NCBI GenBank assembly: GCA_965644315.1
Contig: CBFFRQ010000018.1
Location: forward strand, 496,001 to 560,000
Direction: 5' to 3'
Length of the DNA stretch: 64,000 nucleotides
Source of the DNA: Caecitellus pseudoparvulus
Lineage: Eukaryota > Bigyra: Bicosoecida
Part shown: piece after piece, positions 1 to 10,665 of the stretch
Numbering within the stretch: position 1 is the first letter of the stretch
Layout: each line of letters begins with the position of its first letter
Notes under the pieces: generated by a model
Told to the model about the DNA's origin: nothing
Database searches by the model: none
Seen by the model: the letters and a program-made list of their open reading frames with translations, nothing else
Position numbers and translations under genes: made by a program

Positions 1-1141
1 CAGCTGCCGGATGTCTGCCTCTGTGATATCAAAGTATGGCGTGGATGGGAAGAAGATGCGAAGGGGGCTGAAGGGCGGGGAGCAGGTGGTGGAGGGCGGG
101 ATGACGCGACAGTGGTCCTTGAAGCCCTTGATCGCAAAGCGGGATGAGTCCAGGCCCATAAGGCCTTGCTCTATGCGTCAAATGTCCAGCACATGCTCGG
201 GGGTCCAGATCTGTGGAGAGGCAGCGTGAAGACGTCCAGAAGTTTCTGGGAGACGGATTTCAGGGCACGCCACCTCACGTTGCCTGCCTTGGCGCTGAAA
301 AAGACAATCATGGAGGTGAACTCCTCCGAGAGCGGGGGCTGGATGGCAGACTTGTTGACAGATGACTCCTCTTGGGCAACTTGCACCGCGTAGTACCTGG
401 TGGACAGAGGGCACGAAGGACGGCGGCATTGAAGTGGCTGGCGGGCAACATGCCGCAGCCGCGCGCCACGCACTGTTGCACCTCAGGCTCTCCGAGGGCT
501 AGCAGCTGCACAGCGCGGAAAGGAGAAAGGCGTGCATGTTCGTCGCGGGAATTGGGGGCTGTCTTTCTCGTGAAAGCTCAGACTATGCGAGGTGCAGGCT
601 GACTGGTTGCCACTCGACGAAGCCTCGATGAACGGCAGCCGCAGACGCCGCGTCGCAGCACACGGGAGGACATCGGCCGCAGCAAGGGAGCTAACTCACA
701 TTGCCAGCACTAGATCCACTTGTGCTCGATCCTGATACAATGCCGAGTGCCCACTGTGGAGGGGCGTGGGCGGAAGGCGTGACATAGCGGAAAATGCTTG
801 CGGCGGCCGAGGCGAAAGCCACAGACGGGGGCTGCTGCTTACCAGCGAAGCCAGGGCCAGGAGTAAGATACAAATGCCACCACACATGAGAAAGGGGTGT
901 GCCACTATGCATCCTGTGTACTTTTCCGTGCAAACCCTTGCCAGACTTGCGTCCTGCGAGGCGGCGTGCCAAAGGGGCGTTTCCTGGAACTCTCTCGGCG
1001 CAGACTGTCGGCACCGAAACTCACCTCGCTAGAGTCAGAGGGCTTGGACACTCTGCCAGGCGAAGAAGGCTGGGTGCTAGAAGGACCGTCCCCTGGGGCT
1101 GGGGCCACTTGCGGCCGCCTCGAGTCCGGACTCGACGACAT
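1..1141 (-). CDS. RND/Dispatched-like membrane protein, 5' part (runs off left edge; in-frame TGA)
   Basis: This is a spliced minus-strand gene. Inferred exons are 1141-1025, 953-843, 753-700, 505-474, 396-279 and 210 to beyond position 1. All junctions keep frame, and introns of 71, 89, 194, 77 and 68 bases have GT/AG ends. The protein starts with a Ser/Pro-rich tail of about 50 residues, then a basic stretch and one hydrophobic helix (CILLLALASL region). A luminal segment follows with the pattern seen after the first helix of Dispatched/Patched-type RND permeases (WTPEHVLDI, then RIEQGLMGLD, then a Cys/Pro-rich DHCRVIPPSTTC part). These proteins move lipids or sterols. An in-frame TGA lies at 178-180, between LDI and RIEQ, although the reading frame stays protein-like down to position 1. 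It could be a real nonsense change, a sequence error or a missed splice. Family assignment is moderate because only the N-terminus is visible. Confidence 0.55.
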
Positions 1142-1501
1142 GATGTCTGATTGGTGCCGATGTGTGGCGTGTGCTGAGTGGAGACACAGCGGTTGGATCT
1201 GTGGCGGCCTGCCAGAGGCTAGACCGTGCCAAGTATGCTCCTGCACAAACAGTGGCAAGCTAGCTGCGGGAGGTGCTACGAAGGCGGGGGAGGAAGAGGC
1301 TTGTGCAGAGTAGTGGAATTGCAAAGTGTGCGTCAGCGTGGGGGGGTCGACGTACGCGCACACCCCCCGCACACCCCGTGCCGCGTCGCCAACCTTCGGG
1401 TGCGGTCGTCTCCACGCCCGTTGCATTGCCAAGGGGGTGGGGAAAGCTATGGTCAAGAGCGTGAGTGGGAGCCCGCTTGCCACGCACTTGGGCAGCTCAG
1501 A
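1142..1501. other. Intergenic, no gene seen
   Basis: This stretch separates the start of the RND-like gene from the stop of the Zn2Cys6 gene, both on the minus strand. It should hold the 5' flank of the former and the 3' end of the latter. It contains a C/G-rich patch near 1340-1380. I see no convincing exon, RNA gene or TATA element. Confidence 0.5.
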
Positions 1502-4500
1502 TTAGCTTGACGGCGGACACAGCACCTGCAGGCCGTCCATGAGAGCCACAGTGTGCATGAGCCTGCCAAACAGAAAGATAGGAACCATGAGGGCAAAATC
1601 AAAGGGTGTGTATCCCTCGGGATCGTCTACTTGCCAGTCTGGCAGGGCATCGGCCTCGTCAGTGGCGGCAGCAGCGCCGTCACGACCGCTGGGTGGAATC
1701 TTCGCGGCAGGGGCTGCTGGGCTGCCTCCCACACGAGGACGCTTCGAGCCTCTACCACTGCGTGGTGGAAGGCTGTCAGAAGACACAATCGTGGGGAACT
1801 GCGGCTCCACCTTGCGGGCGGGGACGAGCTTGACGACGCGACGCCAGGTCGGATACCCTGCCTCAACGCTCATGCTTGCAAGCGTCAGAGACGTCCCAGG
1901 GCTTGGAATAGGGAGGTAGCTCCCCCCTGCTGCCTTGAGCAGCGGCGCGGCAGCAGCTTGCACGCTCGCGCTGTCGCCATACGAGTCAGCTGTTGCATCC
2001 TCCAGGTCGGCGGAGTTGGGACCATCCACGCCTGACGTACTGTCGGCGACAGAGCCCACCACACTGCTGCGTGTGTCATCTGGGCGGGGTGGCCTCATCC
2101 CTTGTTGGCTGCTGCTGTCAGCCTTTGCGGGCTGTGGTGCAGTGGCCGGTCCAGCTCGGTGGGGTGCTGATGGGAACAGCGCAAGGTCAGGCGGGTTCAG
2201 GCCTGACTCGGGGACAGGCTCGCAGCGTTGCTGGTGCAGGGACAGGGAGGGTGGCAGGCGTGTGAAGATGTCTGAGAACTTCTGCGCGACGACGCGGATG
2301 ATGGGGTCCAGGCTGGACGTGTTGTGCTGCGGCACAGAGTGGTCAGTCTCGTCGAACATCTCCAGCAGGTTGGGTAGGCGGGTCGGCACTTCCGGGCCAC
2401 CTTTGTTCACCCGCGACAGTCCAAAGGTTGCCGCCTGCAGGTGGGGCGTCGGGATGCTGGCTGCAACGTCGCCAGGCGTGCAAGTGGGGGGAGCGCCCCG
2501 CATCCAGTGCAGGCGGGCCGGCACCTCTGCTGCCACAGATATCCAAGTGGAGTCCGCCTGGGCTGGGGTGCCACTCTGCAACAAGAGCAGGGAGGGAGTG
2601 AACCGCTGCACATCTACAGGCCACCTCTCCACTGCCTTGTGCATGGCTGTCAGCACGCGGTGCAAGATGAAGTGCAGTGCTGAGGCCTGTGTGCGGGGCG
2701 GGCCTGCTGCCGGCTGAGGCGGAGGCAGCCCCATCAGACGAGCAGTTGCTGCTTTGGCTTCGTCCTCTGCTTCCCAAGCCGCAGCCAGGCGCTCTGCGTG
2801 GTGCTTGATGACAATGGAGCACATCTCCACCGCCAAGTCCCCGGCGAGCAGCTCGTTGTGAGAGTGGCCTGGGTGCCCGATAGTCGGCGGGCAGAATGCA
2901 GGGTGGCTCCAGGTGCTCATCGGCAGGGTTTTATGAAGACTGTCCCCGCCGTGGGCCTTCCATGCCGAGTGCAGGATGAGGGTGGCGCGGTTGGTGAAAA
3001 TGCGTGCGAGAGGCGGCGTGCACGCTGCGGACAGTTGCTGCTGCAGCGACTGGCCGCCGTCAGCCACAGACACAGTGCCCCCCATTCCCGTGTGCTCGGC
3101 ATTGAAGGGCACCCCAAAGGTGGTGTGGGCCAGCGCAGTGTCTGTGGCGGCCAGCTGGCGCAGAATACCCGGTGCCTTCGAAGACGCCGAGCTGGCGCTG
3201 TCCCCAGCAGATGACACAGAGCCGGCCGCCGCATCAGGCTGGCGCTGCGTGCTGGCTGCTAAGAAAGCCTTGGACGGCACACCCTGCGCAGTGGTGAATG
3301 GCAGTAGGTTCTCCGCCTGTGCCAGCGCTGGCTGGGCAAAGCTGCGCAGGCTTGGCAACGTTTGCCCCGCCCCGCGCTGCCCCTGTGAGCTGGGCTGGCT
3401 TCGCGCGCCGCGGCTGGAAGAAGCCTCCGACACATTGCTACCGAGATTGTCTGGAGGGGGCGTGGGTGCTGCTCGGGCGCGCGCCGAGGCAGTGGAGGCG
3501 GCACTGGGTGCGATCGAGCTGGAGGGTGGTGCGGAGCGCAATGCTTGGCTGAACTGCCGATGCCCCGAGGCAGCCTTGGCAAGAGGCTGCACAGGGTGCA
3601 TGACACTCTGAGGCTGCGGCCAGTGGTGGTGCAGCAACCTCGGCTGTGCGTGATGGCGGTTCACAGCCGCCACTGGGGCGGCAGGGTGTGCAGGGTGCCC
3701 CCTGCCTGCCAAGCTCGCCTGTGGCGGCTGCCCCCGCGGCAGGACCCACTGCTGCTGCTGCTGCTGTGGGGCGTGGTGATGGGCCTGGGGCAGACGGGTG
3801 CCAGGCAAGGCCTGGGGCGCGGGGGCTGGTTGCTGTCGCTGTTGCTGCAGGACAGGCACAGGCGGCCCGGCGCCCCCATTGTCGCCCCCGGTCTGGCTGG
3901 ACAGCACGGAGAGAGGGGGGCCTGACAGCACCGACCGCACCTGGTCGCCCTCCCCTGGCCGCCTGCCCACAGTCGTGAAGTGAGGTGAGGCCTGGGGCAT
4001 ACCTCGCTGCGACGGCGGCGCTGCGTGCATCCACCCCGCCTGCGGAGGCTGCCAGATGCCCATGCCAGCGCTGTCGTCAAACGAAGCGAGCCCTGCCACT
4101 CCCATGCGGGGAGGTGCAGGAGCAGGCACGGATTGGAGCAGGTGTGGCTGTGCTAGCATGGGGCTGGCTCCGTGCAGAGCAGGGCCTGCAAGTGGCACAT
4201 GCTGCACTGTTGTGCCTGCGGTGGGGTGCGGAGAAACGCAGGTTGCTGAAGAATGTGTCGGCGTTGCGCCAGTGGCAGGGCCGGAACGCACTGGAAAAGC
4301 CGTGACCTGGGTGAGGTGGAAAGCTGTGGAAGCTTCCTGCCTGAACAAGGTGCGCGTGGCTGGTTGGCACAGCGTGAGCCATGCCCACTTGGGGCTGAGC
4401 TGGCTGGCCTGTCACCGCAGGTGCGGATGCTTGCTTGGCTGCAGCCTGCGCTTCATAGTATCCCTTGGGTTTCCGGCCACGTTTCCGGCGAGTTCGCTCG

Positions 4501-4679
4501 ATGCAGTTGACATCCATCTTGGTGCACCTGGAACAGGGCCGCTGGCCGTCGCACTTGCGCTTGGAGGCGGCGCACGCCTCGCATGCGAGGTTCAGGCTCT
4601 TGCGCTCTGCCTTGATGGCGTGAGCGCCCCCCTGGCCAGCATCAGCAGACATGGTGAGGGAAGCCTTCGCATACACCAT
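1502..4679 (-). CDS. Zn2Cys6 binuclear-cluster transcription factor
   Basis: Exon 1 is 4679-4416 and exon 2 is 4336-1502, joined in phase 0 across a 79-base intron with donor GTGACA. This gives about 1032 residues. Residues 33-59 match the fungal-type zinc cluster exactly: C-x2-C-x6-C-x5-C-x2-C-x6-C. A basic RRKRGRKPKG linker follows. In this family such a domain binds DNA, usually CGG-type half sites, in the nucleus. The rest is low complexity, rich in Gln, Pro, Ala, His and Ser, with poly-Gln near 3740-3770. A more ordered block (DLAVEMCSIVIKHHAERLAA) may be a regulatory region. I do not see the classical fungal middle homology region. A second ATG, at 4652, could be the true start. The intron is inferred from the frame change between the zinc cluster and the long exon. 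Confidence 0.8.
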
Positions 4680-4938
4680 TCACCGCGCAGCTCATGGAGG
4701 TGCGACGTTGGCTGGGAGGGAAGGCAGCGACGAGCGAGGCGAGTTGTCGGACAAATGTGAACGGGCGGAATTTGACGAAACCCCGCAAGTGACGTGAGCT
4801 CTCTCGGCAGTTGAGTTTGCATTGAGGAGGGCCCCCTGGGACAAGAGGCAACATGGCGTTCAGTTGTGCACAAAAAGCTTGCTGCCAACGTGTCGGCGAG
4901 CACCCGTGCCCTCAGGCAGCCAAGCACTTACCAGCCGC

Positions 4939-6817
4939 TTACAGGTCCTGGTTGTTGAGGACGCTCTGCAGCATGGCGTAGCCGAACTTGGGCTGGTACT
5001 CGGGCACCAGGTGGCCAGCCGCCTGGATGGTGGTGAAACCAAAGCCCTTGCCCTGGTCCCAGTACACGGCGTGTCCGGCCAGGGTGCCGTCCACGTACCA
5101 GGGGTGCCAGGCAGTCTTGGTGTCGTAGCCCATGCCGTAGGTCCACTCGACGTTGTCAGTCCAGGGGACGCAGTCGTCGAAGGCGCCGTTGTAGATGAGC
5201 ACGCGCATGTTCTCAATGAGGGTGGGGTAGATGTCACGGGGCTCGTTGGGCTCTGTGGAGGTGTAGGAGATCTTGCTGGTGCAGTCCACCCACTCGCCGA
5301 TCTTGCTGGCGGGCTGCATGTGCAGCGCAGCGCGGACCTTGGCGTCGTTGAAGTACTTGGTGTAGGTGTTGCCGGCAACGCAGGGGCCGTCGGTGGGGCC
5401 AGTGCCAGACAGGGCTGCGGCGCCGTGGCCGCTGACGGCCTGCAGAGGCTTGCCGTTGTACATGCCGCGGGCCCAAGCGACGCCCAGGAGCTTCTTCTCC
5501 AGCTCAGTGGCGGGGCGGTGCTTGAAGCGGGCGGCCAGGAAGGCCTCGAAGTCGGTGATCACCTCAGCGGGAGCATCGGCGTTGTTGCCCACGGTCCAGC
5601 CACGAGTGGCCTGGGAGGCAGCTCCGGTGTCGTCATCGCCAGCCAGGGCGCCGCACTCAACGTAGACATCGTAGATGTTGAACTTGCCCTGCTCGGTGTA
5701 GGACGCGGCGAGGGCCTCCTGGCACTGCAGAGAGGGGTTCACCCAGTCGTCGCAGCTGTCCTCGATAGCCTTCACGGTGGGGGGGGACAGGAAACCCTGC
5801 CCGTTCAGGAACTCGAAGTTGTACTTGGAGCCGCCGGCGCCGCAGGTGCCGACCTCGGTGCCGATGCAGCCGTTGCCGACAGCAATGCCCTTGAGGTTGA
5901 TGCTGCCGCCAGCCTTGTTGTGGGCGACCACCTGGGCGGCCAGGGTGGGGATGTAGATGCCGGCGTAGCTCTCGCCGGTGAAGTACAGGTCGTTGCTCTT
6001 CCACTCGGGGAACTTGTTGAAGAACTCTTGGAGTGCGTTGAAGTTGTCCACAGCGGTGGAGGTGTCGTTGTGGACGTACCCTGAGGAGGAGTCCGCGTAA
6101 GAGAAGCCCACGCCAGCGGGGTTCTCCACGTACACAGTGGTGGCCTCCTTGTTCCACCGCTCGGGGCGCTGGCGCAGGGAGAAGCCACCAGAGCTGTCCT
6201 TAGTGATGAAGAAGGGGCCGTTCTCAGTGGCAAAGCCACCCAGGGAGCTGCAGCCAGGGCCTCCGTTGAACCAGAAGACGACCTGAGGGATGGGCAGAGT
6301 GCAAGTGCAGTGCACCGCCATGGGCGATTCCGTCACACAAGGGGACCACGCACTGGGTCGTTGGCAGGGTCACTCTCGGACTCTGCGACGACGTAGCTCA
6401 GGTGCTTGCCGCCTGCAATGTCCAGGTATCCAGCGTACATGTCAGAGGGAAGGTCCCCGGACCAGCCTGAGGGGAGGAGGGAGATGGAGAAGTGCGGCAA
6501 CGTGGAATTCCAGCTCAATCCAAGAGCAGAGCAGGGAGCTTAAGAGGGCAAAAATCACAGCCCAGCATGGTGCATCATGTGGCCAAAGGCCATGAAATGC
6601 GTGCTAGTTGGTGCAGAGCCCTCAGTGCTCTCACGCCATGCAGGCGTGGCGAGGTCGGCCAGCGCCGCCACGCCCTGGCGCGGAGAAGCGACGGCTTGCA
6701 GGGCGCCCCTGGCTGCCGGCACGCACCTGGGAGGGAGGAAACCTTGTCAGGGGCATAGCCTGCCATGGCCGTGGAGGCCAGGGCGGCGGCAGCCAGCACT
6801 GCGGTGATGGTCTTCAT
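4939..6817 (-). CDS. Secreted serine carboxypeptidase (peptidase family S10)
   Basis: Exons are 6817-6727, 6466-6354 and 6282-4939, giving about 515 residues, usual for S10 carboxypeptidases. The product starts with a clear signal peptide (MKTITAVLAAAALASTAMAG), so it should enter the secretory pathway and act in a lysosome/vacuole or outside the cell, removing C-terminal amino acids at acid pH. Family hallmarks are present: WFNGGPGCSS near the start of exon 3, ENPAGVGFSY, catalytic Ser173 in FTGESYAG, the Asp in NGAFDDCVPW (about residue 438) and the His in AGHLVPEYQP (about residue 490). Paired Cys residues suit an extracellular fold. The first intron is 260 bases, longer than most here; the second is 71. 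The downstream neighbour on the same strand is the Zn2Cys6 gene, 259 bases away. Confidence 0.95.
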
Positions 6818-7237
6818 GGTGGTGTGTCAGTGAGGGAGCGGACACACGTGAAGGGACGTGCGAAGCGTAAGAGTCAGCGCATGGGGAGCATGCACTGTGG
6901 AAAATTTGTTTTGTACAAGTGGGAGGAATGCAGCAACGTCGTTTCACACGAAGCGGAGCGGCAGCTGAGGGGGGTTGAGGGGGGGGTGTTGCACCCGATC
7001 AACCTGCATGGATGCATTTCTAGAATGCCGAACGCGGCTGCGTGGAGACTTGGCTAGGAATTGCCCTAGTGCACCCATATCGCCGTATCTTGCGAGGCGT
7101 GCCTACTTGGCGCACGCCAGCCGTCTTGCCCTGCATGCCTTGCCTCCACAACATCAACCCCTCCCAAGCGAAGGCAAGCTGTGAAGCACGCCCGGGCACT
7201 GCAGGTCACCCAGCTGCTACAAGTGCAGGCGAGCACT
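6818..7237. promoter_or_regulatory. Intergenic region upstream of the carboxypeptidase
   Basis: This 420-base stretch lies between the carboxypeptidase start and the ATAD3 stop, both on the minus strand, so it must hold the carboxypeptidase promoter and the ATAD3 3' end. It is lower in GC than the flanking coding sequence around 6890-6930. I see no exon or recognisable element. Confidence 0.4.
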
Positions 7238-9237
7238 TCACCGATCCTCTGCAGTCGCGGCGGCGCTGCCAGCTGTGTTGTAGGCGTCCACCATGCTGCT
7301 GGAGGACAGCTCGCCCTTGCTCCGGAACTCGGCCAGCTTCCACTCCAGCACCTGGTCGGCAAGTTCCTGGGTCAGCTTCGCGTCGCCCCGCCCGTACACG
7401 TTGCCCTGCACGCTCAGCATGAGCTTGGCGATGCCGCGCCCAGAGAAGCCCTCCGTGCGCTCGGCCACTCGGTCAAGCCACTCGTCGGAGAAACCGCTGT
7501 CCAGAATGATCTTCGCAGAGCGCTTGAAGCCCATGAGCCCGCCGACACCGCTGCCAGAGGAGCCTGCGTCTGTGATGTACTTCTTGAAGTACTGCCGCAC
7601 GAGGGCCTTGCGTGCCTCTGCGTCGGGCAGGTCAAACAACAGGCTCTCGTCCGTGCGGTCCAGCACGGCGCTGTCCAGGTCGCCAGGTCGGTTGGTGGCC
7701 AGCACCATCATGAATCGGTCCGACGCCTCGCCAGTGCGGAACAGCAACGCGTTCAGCGCGTTGCGCTGCTCCTCGCTCATGGCTGCCTTGCTGCGTGAGG
7801 CGAGGAAGGCATCCGCTTCGTCGATGAACAGCAGCATGCCGCGCTGCGAACGCTCTGCATAGTCAAAGAGCCGGTGCAGTTCCGTCACAGCTTCCTTGCC
7901 CAGGGGCCCCACGTCGCCGCCAGACATAATAGCGTAGTCCATGCCGCTGGACCGCGCCAGGCGCTTGGCCAGCATAGTCTTACCGGTCCCGGGGGGACCG
8001 TAGAACATCATGTGCCGGTAGGGAGCGCCGTTGGCGCGGGTGTTCCGCGTCGCCACTGCCAGGCGCTGCACGCGGTCGGCGATGTCCTTGCGCAGGATGA
8101 CGTCAGTGAGGCTCTCCCCTTCCCGCTGCACACCCCGCATGGAGTCGAACCAGTGCTTGGCCTGGCCACGCAAGGAGAAGCGCCCAGTGCTGGCAGAGGA
8201 CTCCCTCACGAGGGAGGGCGTCAGGAGGCGCTTCTCCAGGATGCGGCCGCCCACCCGCGCACCCTCCCGCATGGAGTAGATGCCCGCTGCCGCCAGGGAG
8301 ACGGCCAGGACGGTGCGGCCCACCCTGTCGCCGTCTGTGATGAAGCTGGACATGGTCGTGCCCAGCTCTGCAAAGAACGTCGTCACACCCGCCTTGATGG
8401 CAGAGACCTGCTGCTCGCCCTTCAGCTTGATCTGCCGCGCAAACACATCCTCGTTTTCGCGCTGCTCCTTGATGCGCCCCTCTGCTTCTGCAAGTGCACG
8501 TGCCTTCATGTTCTCGCGCTCCAGGGCCGCCCTATGCTCGTCTGTGCGCCGGCGCTGCTCCTGGATCTCCATCTCTGTCTTGCGCCGCAGTGCTTCACGC
8601 TGGGCTGCTGCGCGGTTCTGCATCTCAACCTTCGCCGCGTCGCGCTGGCGGGCCTTTGCATCCTCTTCTTGCAGCTTTTGAAGCGACAGGCGGTGGGAGT
8701 GGTCCGCGATTTCCTGCACGGGGCGGAGCGCGTGGAGGCGTGTGAGGGTGGCCCGCTCCCAGGCGTGGCTGCGTTGCCAACGTAACACGCTGCCTTGCGC
8801 CGGAGGCGGCGGCACACTGCCGCCGGCCACTACCCAACAAGGCGGTGCCGCGCCCCCCTGCACACATCACAGACACCACCTGCTTCACAACAACACCCCT
8901 ACACCCGCGCGTGCACAAGCCACGCTTGCTCTGACTCGCACAAAGACGCGGCGCAGGCAGAACATGCCGCAAACCCATTTCCGCGCGCACGCACCATCTG
9001 CTCTTGCTTCTTTTGCTGCATGGTCTTGCGCTGCTCCTCCCAACGCGCACGCTCAGCCTGCACGCCGTACGCAGCTCGCTCCTTCTCGTACTCAGCCTTC
9101 TTCTTCTCCTCCTCGGCAACCTTCAGCTTCTGCTCACGCTTGCTGAGCTCCATGATGGCCGAGACATTGCGGCTCTTCTCCAGCTCACGCGCAAACTTTG
9201 CTGCGCGCTCCAGCGCGTCGGCGTCGAATTGACTCAT
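7238..9237 (-). CDS. ATAD3: ATAD3-family mitochondrial AAA+ ATPase
   Basis: Exon 1 is 9237-8995 and exon 2 is 8713-7238, about 572 residues. The N-terminal 200 residues are a long charged coiled coil with the ATAD3 signature (FDADALERAAKFARELEKS, then ERARWEEQRKTMQQ). A hydrophobic/amphipathic segment follows (VLAVSLAAAGIYSMREG region), then one AAA+ module with Walker A GPPGTGKT near residue 317, Walker B LLFIDEADAF near 374, and an LATNRP sensor stretch. ATAD3 proteins sit in the mitochondrial inner membrane and organise nucleoids, membrane contacts and cristae. The 281-base intron is much longer than usual here, but the coiled-coil sequence reads continuously across it. Start ATG 9237 is chosen because the family's N-terminus begins there. 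The gene is head-to-head with the VPS55 homologue. Confidence 0.95.
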
Positions 9238-9553
9238 GGCGGGCAAGTTGGGTGGAGACTGGGCGCTGTTTCAGCAGCCCTGGGAAAAGTCAGCCGCGCT
9301 CTGTGGCAGCTGGAGGGATCAGGAGGTGTCGCATTGGAAGGGCTTTGGTGGAGGTGAAAAGTGCCTCAATCTCACAGATGCTCATGACAAAGCATGGCCC
9401 TGCAGCCGGTCACCGGGCAAAATTCGGACGGCCAGTACCCTCCTCCATGATTCAAGTCACAAAATTTCCTTTCACGCCCCCGACTCTGCCCCGTGCACAC
9501 CCTGGCACTTGGATTGACCAGCCACCGCAGTCAATTTCCGCCACTGCTGCAGC
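9238..9553. promoter_or_regulatory. Shared divergent promoter region, ATAD3 / VPS55
   Basis: These 316 bases separate two start codons pointing away from each other and must hold both promoters and 5' leaders. The part nearest VPS55 is rich in C and T. I cannot point to a specific factor site. Confidence 0.5.
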
Positions 9554-10207
9554 ATGTTTGGCGGGGGCGGTGACAGTGGCAGCTCCGCTGCCAGGCGCAC
9601 CATTGTCTTCGGAGTCTGCATCGGTCTGGCCTTCATCCTGCTCCTCGTTGCCGGACTTGTGTCAAAGAACTGGCTGGGGTGCGTGGAGCGTCAGGCACGC
9701 CACAACGCCAGCGGCTGCAGCCAGACCGCACGTCCACCCCCGCCACCCCCTCACGCAGCATGATTATGCTGCTCCCACTCATCCTCGTCCCGGTACTCAT
9801 TATCATCTTGGAAGCCATGGGAGCAGGGGCTGCGACTGCGAGCTGTGCGTGCCATGGGCGGCGACTCCCGGCGCGGCGTGTTGACTGGAAATCTCGCCGT
9901 TTCCGCTGGTCACGCCCTGCCTCCTCCACACAGCCACCCCCGCAAAAACAGCCATGACCAACTTTGGACAGTGCACGTTTGGCTTCCTTATGTCTTGCCT
10001 CATCGGCCTTCCGGGTGAGTTGCGCAGGGCGCCACAGCTGCGGCTCTGGCCTCGGCACATCGCAGCTCCACCTCACCCCTCTCAGCTGTGCTGTTCCACA
10101 CCAACTCCATTGATGGCCTGAACTTTGGACTGTGGCTCGGTGCCACTGCCATTGCCATGGCGGGCTGTGTGTACTACTGGTCAGGACGCATGGACAAGGA
10201 GTTCTAG
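9554..10207 (+). CDS. VPS55: VPS55 / LEPROT-like endosomal membrane protein
   Basis: Four exons (9554-9678, 9759-9844, 9934-10014, 10086-10207) give 137 residues, the usual size for this family. Introns are 80, 89 and 71 bases, and phases 2, 1 and 1 all close correctly. Four hydrophobic helices are visible: VFGVCIGLAFILLLVAGLV, MIMLLPLILVPVLIIIL, CTFGFLMSCLIGLPAVLF and LWLGATAIAMAGCVYYW. The layout, with a loop after helix 2 and a conserved aromatic/Gly end, matches VPS55/LEPROT proteins. These work in late endosome-to-vacuole transport with VPS68 and, in animals, in receptor trafficking. Overall identity is low, so I rely on size and topology. Exon 3 could instead start 18 bases later at a second in-frame acceptor. 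Confidence 0.75.
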
Positions 10208-10665
10208 GCAGGCCCCAGTGCTTGTCGAGCACTGCCCGATCAGCTTCCTGATGCGGCAAGAATCGCTGCACACTGCCCCACGTGTCTGCCCTTCGCGGTC
10301 CATCATGCAGGGGGTCCCACCTGCCGTCCACATGACCGCAGTAGTCTGTGCCAAGGGCTGCTCAAGCCAGTTGCAGCCTCTTCAATGGGCGACTGGCTCC
10401 AAAGATTCAATTCACGCGCTCGAGATGAAAGCCGTGCGTCTTTTGCAGTTGTGCTGGCTTGCTGCAGAGCGCCATAGCGCCTCAGCACGTCCACGTCGCC
10501 ACAACCTTTCCAAGCGATAAGCCTTGCCACGCCAGCGCCCCTGACGACGGGGCACGTCATCCACCACGGGCACGCACCTGGTTTGTAGGGTGATACACTA
10601 GGCTCATGGCATTGCTTCCCACTTGCTCTCGGGCTCCCTGCTGGGTCCCTTCACTTCAGTCAGCG
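10208..10665. other. Intergenic, no gene seen
   Basis: This 458-base stretch holds the 3' end of the VPS55 homologue and the 5' flank of the App1-like gene, both on the plus strand. Reading frames here are short and unlike known proteins. Confidence 0.4.

Noticed and set aside
178-180. TGA at 178-180 as the natural end of a short Dispatched-like protein
   Set aside because: The following codons keep family-like sequence to the window edge and a protein ending there would lack the whole transporter core. I kept it as an unexplained in-frame stop instead.
4822-6084. Plus-strand open frame of 420 codons opposite the carboxypeptidase
   Set aside because: Composed almost entirely of Val/Gly/Leu/Ala/Asp as expected from reverse reading of biased codons. 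The sense strand has intact S10 catalytic residues.
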